NCBI GenBank assembly: GCA_030248135.1
Contig: JASANC010005303.1
Coordinates: forward strand, 113,120 to 177,119
Direction of reading: 5' to 3'
Length of the DNA: 64,000 nucleotides
Source of the DNA: Theristus sp. LFF4_11
Lineage: Eukaryota; Nematoda; Chromadorea; Monhysterida; Xyalidae
Shown here: in pieces, positions 51,038-61,987 of the stretch
Layout: each line of letters begins with the position of its first letter
Position numbering within the stretch: the first letter of the stretch is position 1
The notes under the pieces: model-generated
Told to the model about the DNA's origin: nothing
What the model saw: the letters and a program-made list of their open reading frames with translations, nothing else
Database searches by the model: none
Position numbers and translations under genes: made by a program

Positions 51038-53365
51038 ACTAGCAAATTGACCCGTGCCTACGGCACGGTTAGCTGATAAATACAACTATTATTTTTGAGT
51101 TGGTTTTCCCTTTTGACCTTGCCCACGACGCGGACTCAAAATGCATTGCATTTTGATTTTGAGCTGCTTTAACCGACTGTTGTTGATTTACCATAGAAAT
51201 GATCGTTCACTTTTAAAGCAATCGTCCGTCGATGCTTCTACTTTTTTTGAAAATCACAGCATTTTTTGTTGTTTAAGCCGTGTTTTTTGTCAAGCAACAT
51301 GCCTTTGCTGATTTTATTGCTGTCGATTCAATCGTAACCTGATTTACTCACCATAACACTGATTACCGTGTGGTTTGGTTTTCGCTGTTTCAGCATCAAT
51401 CAAAGCGACACATAAGAAATAACAGATATCTAACAATCATAACTGCACTGCCATTCAAAATATGAAAAACAATCTTTTTAATCAACAACAAACAACTGCC
51501 ATTCCCTATTAAAGTATCAAAATCAATTCTCGCATTTATTAGCCTTCAATGTCGCTTATTTGTCCTTTCATTCTTTGTTAATCAGTTGCATTCCACTGTC
51601 CTTCCCGTTTAAAGTATCAAAAAAACAATCTCCTTTGATCAGCAACAATTAACAGCCATTCCCGCTCAAAGTTTTAAAAATGTTTAAGTTTTTGTTTCAG
51701 TTTAAAATACAGGTTTAAGAAAAGCAATCTGCTTCAGTCAGCTGTCATTTCTGAATAGGCAACACTGTTCTAAATACCCATTGGAAAGCGCCCGCTTTTG
51801 ACTTGGTAATGGTTTTTTACCCGCTTACCCTAACCTAAGCCAGGCCTTTTAGAGTGTAAATGTCAAAAAGGCAACACTTCTGAACAATTGTTGCAAAACG
51901 CCAACTTTCGTTTTGATAAGTTGCTTCTCTTTCCCGCTTACTCTAACCTAAGCAAAGCCTTTTATGAATAGAAATGACAAAACAGCAACATTTTACTGAA
52001 TAACCGTAGCAAAGCTCACCTAAGCCAAGCCTTTTGAAGTTTAAATGACGAAAAATGCAAAACTTTTCTGAATATTCGCTGCAAAACGGCCACTTTTGTG
52101 TGGTATGTTTACTACTCTTATTTTTAACCCTAACCTTAGCCAAGGATTTTTGATAGAATGGAAATGACAAAACAGCAACATTATACTGAATATCCGTAGC
52201 AAAGCTTCCGCTTTTGTTTTGAATGTTTACTTTTTTCCCCGCTTACCCTAACCTAAGCCAGTTATTTTTGATCGAGTGCAACAAAAAGCAACACGTTTCT
52301 GAGTACCCATTGTGTAAAACGGTCGCTTTTGTTTTGTTATGTAGTTTTTCTATCTTAAGTGACGCATTTTCTATGATAAAAAAACAAATGAAGGAAAAAG
52401 CAACGACTTTCTACATTTTACTGAATACCCGTAGCAAAGCTCCCGCTTTTGTTTTGAATGTTTACTTCTTTTCCCCGCTTACCCTAACCTAAGCCAGTTC
52501 TTTTTGATCGAGTACAACAAAAAGCAACACGTTTCTGAGTATCCATTGTGTAAAACGGTCGCTTTTGTTTTGTTATGTAGTTTTTCTATCTTAAGTGACG
52601 CATTTTCTATGATAAAAAAAACAAATGAAGGAAAAAGCAACGACTTTCTACATTTTACTGAATACCCGTAGCAAAGCTCCCGCTTTTGTTTTGAATGTTT
52701 ACTTCTTTTCCCCGCTTACCCTAACCTAAGCCAGTTCTTTTTGATCGAGTGCAACAAAAAGCAACACGTTTCTGAGTATCCATTGTGTAAAACGGTTGCT
52801 TTTGTTTTGTTATGTAGCTTTTCTATCCTAAGTGACGCTTTTCTATGATAAAAAAAACAAATGAAGGAAAAAGCAACGATTTTCTACATTTTACTGAATA
52901 CCCGTAGCAAAGCTCCCGCTTTTGTTCCGAATGTTTACTTTTTTCCCCGCTTACCCTAACCTAAGCCAGTTCTTTTTGATCGAGTGCAACAAAAAGCAAC
53001 ACGTTTCTGAGTACCCATTGTGTAAAATGGTCGCTTTGAGCGATTAACTTGCAAGCGATTGTTTTAAAAACTCGTTTTTTGTGAAAAAAACTCCATCTTC
53101 TACAATGGAGTAATGGAGTCCTTGCAATTCTTACGATTGTCTCGCTTGTTGGTTGTCGCTCTTGAGCAAAAGGCATCATGATGACTAACGTCATGTGGAA
53201 TGACGATTTTAACTTTGCATTGTCATTAGAAAATGGAGTATGAGTATTCAGCTGATGATGACTTAAATAGCAAAATTGGCTCAAACTTGTAAATTTTAAT
53301 AGCCAATCAACGTAGCGGAACGGACCTGACTTACTTACATACACAGTTACTATCTTAGTATTATA
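51038..53365 (-). mobile_element. Helitron-like unit C of tandem array
   Basis: It follows unit B with no spacer (TATTATAT directly joined to ACTAGCAAATTG). It differs by about 330 bases of sequence absent from A and B (about 51141-51475) and by extra copies of the ~220-240 bp double monomer (52200-52990, at least three copies). The right end GTTACTATCTTAGTATTATA is intact. Confidence 0.6.
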
Positions 53366-53700
53366 GATATCATCAGTCAGTCTGTATATACACTAGTTTA
53401 GCAGTCACCTTGTCTTCATCGTATTTCACTTGACCCTTGCCACAAAGCTTCTGCAAAATGATGCTTCACCAGTTCAGTTCGACACAGTTCACTGCACCGT
53501 TTTTTCAAAAATATAACTTTACATTTTATCAATCAAACGAAGAATTGTGATTTGTGACCACGAAGTTTGAAAATTTTTAAGGTAAAAAACCGGTTCTTTA
53601 TTTTTTCAGAAAAAAAACTGAAAAAAAAGGTTTTAAAACGGAAAAGAAACCGGTTTTTTTTCCTGTGCCAACCCTACATACAATTGAAAAAAAGTTCCAG
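53366..53700. other. Region upstream of the Ig-EGF gene
   Basis: No exon identified. If the next gene has a signal-peptide exon it may be here, or upstream of the repeat array. There are runs of A and T near 53600-53660. Confidence 0.35.
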
Positions 53701-55134
53701 GAAGTTGCGAGTCGTCTGATCGTCATGTGAAACAAGTCGTACAAGTGCACGAAAAGATGAGACATGTTTACACACCAAGTGAGTGCTCATCCATCCAGCC
53801 AGTTTGTCAGTCGACAGCAGCAGTAGTCAACCCTCAATATTGGAAACAAGAGGATGATTGTGTGAGAATAATGAATATGACTGTGCCAAACTTGAACAAC
53901 CAGCTAAATCCCACTTTGCCCTCTTAGCTATCTTTCTGGAAAGCACTTGGTTCAATAAAATCCCTGAATTAACTTTTAGCGGGCATCACAGCGTCAATTC
54001 CGTGCGATGCTTGGTCAGCTGTCCAACTGCACAACACGACGCCGACGTTGGAAAACGCAACTGTTTGTTGGCTTGCATTCGGCAGAAAGGTATTGTCTTT
54101 TATTTTGGTTTCCAGATTCAGTATGCCTTTCTTGTGTGACACGGGAATTCAAAAGTAATTCAAGTATCCGAAATAGGTCCGGGTCACTTGGGCTATTTTG
54201 AATTGCCACATGAAGATTGAAACTATTAGTTTCTTTTCTATGTTTGCAAACGCACTAAATTGCATAAGCGAAAAAACTTGATGATAGCTGCGTTTCTTCA
54301 TCAACCTCCAACCCAAGCATAAGATACGAACTTTTTGCTTTGTTTTGTTCTCGACCTTTCTCAGTTCTACCCACGCGCCATTGACACCACAAATCCAATT
54401 TCACGCTTCACAACGGACAAACAACACACGCTTTACATTGTGAACGCGCAACGGAATGTTCGCCTGTTCGAGGACAATGGACTCTTTGAATGTCATGTTG
54501 TTGTACGTGCAAACTGCTTCGGTGTTTGAGCCTTTTTACATTTCTGATTGTTTGTGTCATCAAGCAAAAAACCGTTCAACAACATGTTCAACAGTATATT
54601 GCATGAATGGTGGTTTGCCACTGCTTACTCAACAACATGTACAAGTCGCACTTACACACACACAGTTATCAAGTGGTGTTGAGTTAGTATCGCGTGCTGA
54701 GCACCACGTGCAAGACTGTAGCAATGCCAAGAACATGGACCCTTGCAAGTTCGGTGGCCACTGCAAACTGAAATGGCTGCCGTTTGATGAGCGCGGCGTC
54801 GCAGCAAACACTGGCGCCTCACAACTGCAGATGCTAGAATGCCGATGTGTCAAAGCGTACACGGGAATATTCTGTGAGGTCGGTGCTGTTCTGTTACACA
54901 TCACAATTTATCTAACAAAAATGAAACCAATCAATCACAATGTTTTTTTTCATTCTGTCATTTTAGGTTCCCAAACCCTATCAGTACCTGTTGTTAATTC
55001 CACTGAACGAATGGCAATTTTACTTGCCGCTGATTTTATACTGGGTGATTCTGGCTGCCGGCACTTCTGCCGTTCAGGCGGTCCAACGTCGAACAAAGAC
55101 GAAAACTGATCCTCGTTTTGGGTGTGAAAAATAA
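53701..55134 (+). CDS. Ig-like + EGF-like single-pass membrane protein (5' end missing)
   Basis: Not assignable to a named gene. Exons in phase: 53701-53778, 53980-54089, 54365-54502, 54666-54878, 54967-55134. Exons 2-3 encode one Ig-like domain (ASIPCDAW, then VCWLAFGR, then HTLYIVNAQ, and the closing Cys in EDNGLFECHV, the D-x-G-x-F-x-C signature). Exon 4 encodes an EGF-like module C-x8-C-x5-C-x25-C-x1-C-x8-C, with an unusually long third loop. Exon 5 encodes a hydrophobic span, roughly YLPLIYWVILAAGTSAVQAV, then a short basic tail ending at TAA 55132-55134. N-glycosylation sequons (NTT, NAT) lie in the Ig part. Ig-EGF-TM order is that of neuregulin/Vein-type ErbB ligands, but that is only an analogy. 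A signal-peptide exon was not found. Confidence 0.6.
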
Positions 55135-55640
55135 AATTATTTTTTACTGTGTTTTTGCGGATATTTTTATAAAACACATGGGTATTTTATGTTTAATATT
55201 TATATACAATGTGGAATGTGGAGTTTTTTGTGTTTTCTTAACAGGCCTTTTTTACTTTTTATATTTGGCAGACTTTAGAAAGGATTCTGTTGTTTGCTAC
55301 ACTGTACCAATGTTGCGCCCGAACAAATGCATCAAAAAATATAAAATACAAGCAACATTTTGTGGTTTTGGCCAATAACCTTAGGATGAAAAGATTTTCA
55401 ACTTTAGCTTGTGTCATTGTTGGGTAGATTCATGGGCAAACCTTGCCCCTTTCCAGTGCCCACATCATCGTGATGATATAGTAATTGTTTGTTTCACTTA
55501 TTTTTAAATAAGTTTGTCATTATGTTACAGTCCATCTGGAAAATATATGCAACATGACGCGAACAGGCTGCCCTTCTTTTCTAAAATCCGCTTCAGGTAA
55601 AACACGCTCGTTGTCGGACATTGCTAAAACGGACTTGATT
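55135..55640. other. 3' flank of the Ig-EGF gene
   Basis: AATAAA overlaps the stop region (55130-55135), and more A/T-rich sequence follows. No gene seen. Confidence 0.4.
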
Positions 55641-55654
55641 TAAATCTTAATCCT

Positions 55655-56880
55655 GAAACGTAATCTTAAGCCAAACCTGATCCTAACCTAATCCTAACCT
55701 AAGCCAAGCCTTTTCAAGAAGGAAAATGTCAGAAAAACTGCGTTTTGAACAAGTTTTTGTTGAGGCCGGAGCGTGTGCACGCGCGCTAGTGGATCATGAG
55801 CATGAGCATGCCGATGCCACGTGCGCGTGCGTTTTAAAAAAGAAGCGCCAGGACGCGAACATGACCTGATGACCAACCAATCAGCGCTGAGAACACCTCA
55901 TGATTAACCAATCAGCGCTGAGAGTTGTTATGACCAACCAATCAGGTAGTTGCATATATTAGCGAGACGAGATTGACTGTACTCACAATGTGTTTTTGCT
56001 GGTGGTGGGTGCTGCGTGTTGAATAAAACTTGTCGTTGAATTCGAAAAAAGCTAAAATCCTGTTTTTAGCTATAGCTATAACCTAAGCCAAGCCTTTTTA
56101 GAAAGGAAGATGTCAGAACAATTGCGTTTTGAACAAGTTTTTGTTGAGGCCGGAGCGTGTGCAGGCGCGCTAGTGGATCATGAGCACGAGCATGCGGATG
56201 CGAGGTGCGCGTGCGTTTTAAAAAAGAAGCACCAGGATTTTTTTTCAAAATGCCGGAGGAAAATCCGATGGTAGACAAAAATAAGTGCAATCGAACCGCG
56301 CTGACGCGCTGAATTCGAATATGGCATTTTCAGAATGAAATAAGATTGTTTTGGTCTTTAAAATTGGCAAAAACTTATTTTTTTTCCAAAAAGACCGTAA
56401 TTTTTGCATTTTTCTTGCCGTTTTTGTCTGTCCCTGCAATCTGCATAGATTTTGTTGTGTCTGACCAAACAAGCAGCTTGTTTGCACAAAATATTCTGTA
56501 TTTTACAAGAATTTCTGTGTTTTTCTAAGGCAAAAATTTAGAGTTACCCGTGCGATCCCGTAATTTTTCTGCCAGTGCAGCACCCCCCCCCCTCAGGAAA
56601 ATTGGTTGGCCTGTCGTCGTACTAAAACAAACCACTGATGTTGGTAGACGTTGCCTGAACTAGCCTAAACCAAAACCTAATCCTAAAGCCTAATTCAAAG
56701 CTAAACATAATCCTGACCTAATCCTAACCTAAGCCAAGCCTTTTGAAGAAGGAAGATGTCAGAACAATTGCGTTTTGAACAAGTTCTTGTTGGGGCCGGA
56801 GCGTGTGCACGCGCGCTAGTGGATCATGAGCATGAGCATGCCAATGCCGTGCGCGTGCGCTTTAGTAATGAAGCTTTAGG
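55655..56880. repeat. Dispersed repeat family, three copies
   Basis: Three copies, beginning near 55690, 56080 and 56725, share TAACCTAAGCCAAGCCTTTT, then GAAGGAA(A/G)ATGTCAGA, then TGCGTTTTGAACAAGTT and GGCCGGAGCGTGTGCACGCG, then GATCATGAGCATGAGCATGC. The first part resembles the monomer core of the Helitron-like units, suggesting common origin. Between them are three tandem copies of ACCAACCAATCAGCGCTGAG-like units (55871-55945). Confidence 0.65.
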
Positions 56881-58116
56881 GGAAAATTGCTGCCCGTGCA
56901 CTGCGATTGCATCCCTCCCCCCTTCACCGAGAAGGCACCTGACACGGTACCCCCCTCTAAAATTTGGAAACCCCCTCGTCACCCAAGGTCCCGCTTGCGC
57001 TACTGGTTGCGGTTCCACAGTATTGTGCTTCCACAGTACTGCTGTTCTTCCATTGTTTGTTAGTTCGTTCGTATCTTGCCCAATCTTAGTCTCTTATCTT
57101 CTGTGCCCGTCGTCATTGCGTATTATTGGAAAATTTTGTGACTGCTTTTGGTCGTTACCGCTTTCGAGCGCGTTGAGTTGAAATAAATTGAGAAATTGAA
57201 ATTGAGTACTTTCTTGAATACTTCAGATCAGATAGAAAACGTACCGGTTCACTTTGTGTTTGAAGGGCAACGCCGCGCTTATTCAAGACGACAAATCGGC
57301 AACAATCAAGAGTTGACAAGTAGGTTTCCTCCAATTTGAAGGGTAAAACCAAAGTAATTTACTGCTTTTTAGTCCATTAACAAGCTCATGAAACCAATTG
57401 CACAAGCTTCTATTGGTATCTGGCCTTTGCTCGTCGATCTTTGACCTGCCTGAAAGTAGAAATTGTCTCAAAAAATTCTGCCAAAAACAAGGTTCACACA
57501 AAACTGGGCAAAAAAGCATAATGGCACTTTCTGTGGAAAGTGTCTTAAACGCATTTTCAGATGAAAGTACAATTTTGATAGCCAAAATTTGTGTTTTTAA
57601 TCCCGATTAGAAAAAGAATTTAAAAAAGTTCTAAAAATTTCGTGCTATGTCGCCTCGATCTCGCCCCACGCCGACCCCTCGTGGGAAAATCTCCCAGGGA
57701 AAATTGAAATTTGGGAGGGTCGAATTTGAGAGAGGGGTATTTTTGCCAAAATTTGGGGGTGTTTGTCGTGTCCAGGGGGTGTCGATCGATCTGGTTGGGG
57801 ATACACAACCCCACCACACCCCCATCTCTACCCCTGGGTCACTGGGTGTAGTGTGTGTACCCCCTCCGCACTGTCGCTGCTGCTCGCCTCTGGCGTTGCT
57901 CCCGAAACACGTCAGGAAAATAAGTAAGGTTTATTCTCTTCCACTCCGGCCCCTGGTTCCACACCTGAAGGTAGTTTCTGCGGGTATCTTACTGTTATCA
58001 TGGTTTCCACAATTAATTTGGCTTTTGAACAATTCATTCTTTATTATTCTGGAACAACTATGATTAAAACAACCATGTAATGTAGAGAAGTGAAGTGAAG
58101 TGAACGCAGCGCGAAA
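56881..58116. other. Repeat-like and unassigned sequence before eS19
   Basis: C/G tracts with CCCC-rich and GGGG-rich arms at about 56920-57000 and 57655-57880 resemble the block at 45120. Open frames at 57155-57610 have no recognised domain. The eS19 promoter should lie just before 58117. Confidence 0.4.
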
Positions 58117-58948
58117 ATGGTTCGTACATCCGTGAAAGATGTTGACCAGCACGAGGTCGTCCGTCAGATTGCCAGTTTTCTGAAGAAATCCGGCAAGGTG
58201 AAGCTGCCGGAGAACGCGGACATTGTGAAGTTGGGCAAACACAAGGAGCTGGCGCCGACCGACCCCGAGTGGTTTTACACACGCACGGCCGCCATCGCAC
58301 GACGCCTTTACATTCGCTCGCCTGCAGGTTGCTGCTCTCACATTTCAGACGCATTTTGCTGTTTTTTAAGTCGAGTTTTTATTTTGCTTCACTAGATTTT
58401 CATTTCTCAATTGTTTTACGAGTTCACACTGTCTTCTCACTCTAGTTTTGTGTCTGTGTGTTGGTTGATCAATAATAATCAAGAAATCCGGTGGTTTCAG
58501 TGCTTTATTTTGAGTGCATCAGTGCACCGAAATTTTGTTGTTCATTGAATCATTGCGTCCCATTAGCGCATGTTTTCCAACTGTGACGCGCACAGGCGTG
58601 GGTGCCTTCCGTAAAGTGTTTGGTGGGCGGCGTCGCAACGGCACCGCACCGGCGCATTTCGTCAAAGCGTCATCGGGCGCCATCCGTCACGCGCTGCAGG
58701 CGCTCGAATCATTGAAATGGGTCGAAAAAGGAGCGGACGGTTGCGGTCGAGTGCTCACGAAAAATGTCGGTTGTTTTGTTTCGGTCAACGGTTTTCCTGC
58801 AGTTTTTTTTACAACTTTTTATTGTGACACATTTGCATTTTCACATTTATTTAAAAAAATTGTTCAGGGGCGCAAAGATCTCGACCGAATCGCATCGCAG
58901 GTGCGGCAGGAAGAAAAGCATCGTGAACAACAACTGAAACTTGAATAG
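58117..58948 (+). CDS. RPS19: 40S ribosomal protein eS19
   Basis: Small-subunit ribosomal protein needed for 18S rRNA maturation. Three exons: 58117-58327, 58596-58765, 58868-58948 (153 aa, close to the usual 145-150). Family segments are [20 protein letters not shown], the [19 protein letters not shown] block, [37 protein letters not shown] and the RKDLDRIA C-terminus. The first exon covers residues 1-70, with the junction inside the conserved (P)(A)GVGAF. The exon 2 donor (AAT|GTCGGT) is somewhat weak. AATAAA at 59102. Confidence 0.96.
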
Positions 58949-59101
58949 GCTGCCAACGCAGAGGAAAATCGTGTGAAGACAGTTGAAATCTTGGCTGTTT
59001 AGTGTTGATTTAAAGAAATGGAAACAGACATCTGAAATTCGTTTCGATACTTGTTTTACTTCCAAATGAATTTTTGTTCCTGTTGAAACTCGGTTGTTCG
59101 A

Positions 59102-59107
59102 AATAAA
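59102..59107 (+). terminator. eS19 poly(A) signal
   Basis: AATAAA lies 154 bases after the eS19 stop. Confidence 0.6.
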
Positions 59108-59239
59108 ACAATTGAAAAAGTTGAATGTGGTTTGTTGAATGGATTCGTTTTAGTGCGTTCAGTATGCGCAAACGGTTCTTGCGCCGTTATTTCGAAGTTT
59201 GAATGCATTATTGATTCAAAAAAATCAAGAAAGTAGCAA

Positions 59240-60769
59240 ATGTTAGGCGAGAAAATGTCAACGAACGAACGTGCAACAGATGAAGATTCTGATTCAAATG
59301 ACGATGATTACCAGCCGAACGTATCAGATGCGGCGTCTTCTGGTGATGACACATCGGATGGCGAGCGCTTGAGTGGCGACGAAACGACAGCGCGCGGCGT
59401 GAAACGAAAACTGCAGTTGGTTGTCCTTTGGTTGTATGTAGCATGTTTCGTTGTTTTTCATTCATTCGGTGAAAGTGTGCTTTCTCCACCCATCAAAGCA
59501 ATGAAAAGCACTACTATTATGCAACAAGCTGAGCATTTTTGAAAACTTCACAGTTGAGTCAATATTAGCCCAGCCAGACTGAGTTCTCTATTTCTGTCGA
59601 TTCAACGTTGCAGCAAACACACAGAACGTGAATCGGATGCGCCACCCTCTAGCAGTGCACGTTTGGACGATCTTTGGGCGCAATTCAAATCGGCAGAAAG
59701 CAACAGCGATGCAAGTATGCACACTGCAATTACCATTGACACTTCAAAATCGTGCAGTTGTTGCATTCAAAACATGAGTTCGATTGAATGCAACACGCTG
59801 ATTGGCTTCTGCAGGATGCTGGTGCCGTGCGGGCAACCTGTCAGTGACACTTACTTGGGTTTATTGTCTCAGCTCTGCCGACGACCCCGTCAGTTAACAG
59901 AAATACGCAGGATGGGTCGTTGCCGTCAGACAAGAAGCCGCGCGATAATGTTACGGAGCAGAATGCAACCACCAGCACTGTTTCCGTAGGTTTTACTTTT
60001 TCTGTTAGTTTTCGTTTTCTGTTGAATCAAGTGAAATAGGTTCTTTGAAATCACAGTTTTTTTGCAGGATAAGAACAACAGCGACAACAAAGAATGCCAT
60101 TGGAAGCGACAATCGACTGCAGCAGCCGTCGCAGCGGAGGAACCCACCAAAAACGCACAGACGCCAAACACCGAGTGCAGCGCAAATTCATTGGGAGCAC
60201 CACAACCGAAGAAAAAGTAAACTTGAAATAATTGAGCACCAGTGACGTGGTGCTGATAGAAAATTATTTTTTTACAAAATTCAGCCCTTCCAAAGCATTA
60301 TCGGGCGGTTTGAGCGGCATTGCAGCTGCGTTGAAAGCAAAGAAAACATCGACATTGGTTCGGCTTTTTTTCTCTTGTCCTGGAACTGCTGTTTCCAATA
60401 ACAGATTGCATTGTATCTCATTTGCAGGCGAAATCACGTCAAGATTGGGATCAGTTCAAGGATAAACAGGGAATCGCTGCAGAACTGCAGACACATAATC
60501 GTGGAAAAGATGGGTGCGTGTTCAAATTTCTTTTGACTTTTCAGTATTTTAGATGCAACACGCTGATTGGCCGATTGATGTTGGTGTAGCCAGTCATCTT
60601 GTTATAATTTTGTTAGCAGTTTCAAACGGCGGAATTTGATCACTATCGTTTTCATTTTTTCTGTGGTTCGTTTTTCAGCTACTTGGCGCGACAAGAATTC
60701 CTGGAACGCAGCGATCTGCGTCAGTTCGAAGTGGAGAGATCGCTGCGGGAGGCCCGACGAAAGAAATGA
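59240..60769 (+). CDS. CFDP1: BCNT-domain protein CFDP1/SWC5
   Basis: Homologue of craniofacial development protein 1 and yeast Swc5, a subunit of the SRCAP/SWR1 complex that deposits H2A.Z. Seven exons in phase: 59240-59415, 59614-59714, 59873-59985, 60068-60216, 60285-60357, 60428-60513, 60679-60769 (262 aa from the first ATG; ATG 59255 is also in frame). The N-terminus is acidic (DEDSDSNDDDYQP), as in the family. A short LDDLWAQFKS segment follows, then Ser/Thr-rich linker, then the C-terminal BCNT domain: WDQFKDKQGI, ELQTHNRGKDGYLARQEFLE and RQFEVERSLREARR. The linker exons 2-4 are poorly conserved and rest on phase only. AATAAA at 60840. Confidence 0.9.
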
Positions 60770-60839
60770 TCCGGCATCACTTCGAAATTCGTTTTTCTTT
60801 TATGTTTAGTGTGACTTGTCTGATTCAGTTTTACCATGA

Positions 60840-60845
60840 AATAAA
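60840..60845 (+). terminator. CFDP1 poly(A) signal
   Basis: AATAAA lies 71 bases after the CFDP1 stop. Confidence 0.6.
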
Positions 60846-61166
60846 AAAATCTACGACACAAATTGTGGTCAGCGGGTTGTTTGTTGCCAGTGGTGCTCCC
60901 CACGTGACTGTTTCGTTGCGCACATTCAACCTTCGCTCTTCAGTTTCTCGATTATTTTTGTCAAAATCATATGAACAAAGGAAGCGCTGAACAAAACGAT
61001 AGCAGAGTAAAACCGTGACACGCGTGCAGTTTGTGCCGTCTGCCATTTGAATCTGGCACGCCAATTGGCTGCTGGGTGGAATGGTCGGTTGGACGAATCG
61101 GTGACCCAAATTCAGCAGCAGCCAATCAGCGGACTGCCCGGTGTTTTGCAGGCGGTGTCGGCAGCG

Positions 61167-61987
61167 ATGGACTGCCGCGAGTGCGAGTTGCTCGCCGAGA
61201 ACGAGCGTGTCGACATCGTGCCGAACTTCAGCGAGCCGACGCTGCACCTCGTCACCGGCGACCTCGGCCCGTTCGAGGCGGGCGTCGCGCGCGGCGTGCC
61301 CGTCTGGGTGGCCGTGCTGCTGAAGCAATGCCGCAAGTGTCGCATCGTCGCACCGTCGTGGCTGACGCAAGCGAACGTGCAGCGGTACATCAACAACGAG
61401 AACGAGAACGCCGCGTTCACGGAAGTGCCCGAGCATTTCATGCCGCTCGCGCACGTCCTGCTGCGTCACGCCGCTGACGACGTCGTCGACGCTGACAGAC
61501 TCATCGTGCTGCTGCAGGACCTGTGCGATGCGAGACAGGTGATGCAACGGATTCACTTTCGAACCACCTCTGCCTCCAGAAGCCTACCAGCGCCTGTACG
61601 ACGCCGCTCCTACACAGCGTCCGCACACGAGCGAGACCGCTCGATCGGCCAAATTGCGTCACTGCCTTTCTCGCCCGTTGGGCGATGAACAACAACAACC
61701 AGCGCCTGTCGTGCAACTGTTGAAACGTTTTGACAAACTCGAATGGAGTGCGCAACGACTGCGTCCACTTTCTAGTGCTGACAATGTTGTTCACGTCTTT
61801 GCAGGCGAAGTTTCGCACGAGCATGAAACAATTCTTGGAGAGTGGCATGTGCCATGCGGAGGTGCCGAACTTGACGCCGATGGAGCTCGCTGTGGTGCGA
61901 CCACTTTTGATCGCAGCAAGTGGCCAGGTGCGACGGATGAAGGCCGTGGCCGGCGTCGACGGCGACCCGACCGCACTGCGCCAGTGA
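61167..61987 (+). CDS. GINS2: DNA replication GINS complex subunit PSF2
   Basis: Subunit of the GINS tetramer, which joins CDC45 and MCM2-7 to form the replicative helicase. Two exons: 61167-61538 and 61805-61987 (184 aa; human GINS2 is 185). ATG 61167 is chosen because MDCRECELLAENE aligns with the start of the family, although the frame stays open upstream. Family segments are VDIVPNFSEP, GDLGPFEAG, VPVWVAVLLKQCRKCRIV, PSWLT, FMPLAHVLLRHA and, across the intron, DARQAKFRTSMKQFL and PNLTPMELA. The exon is unusually GC-rich compared with its flanks. The spacer from CFDP1 is about 320 bases, so the promoter is compact. Confidence 0.95.

Noticed and set aside
47140..53365. Possible CRISPR-like or satellite array
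   Set aside because: The repeats are ~115 bp degenerate monomers inside larger units with defined ends, in a eukaryotic genome; there are no short regular repeats with unique spacers.
47140..53365. Telomere or internal telomeric repeat
   Set aside because: The CCTAACCTAAGCC cores are isolated once per monomer, not tandem hexamers, so a telomere call is not supported.
53961..54209. Overlapping ORFs on both strands at the Ig exon
   Set aside because: Only one frame keeps phase into the next exons and ends in the Ig closing Cys; the others are shadows.
57283..57585. Minus-strand 100-residue ORF
   Set aside because: No recognisable domain, no splice partners, and it lies in repeat-rich sequence; not supportable as a gene.
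61031..61477. Arg/Ala-rich plus-strand ORF over GINS2
   Set aside because: Out-of-frame shadow of the GC-rich GINS2 exon 1.
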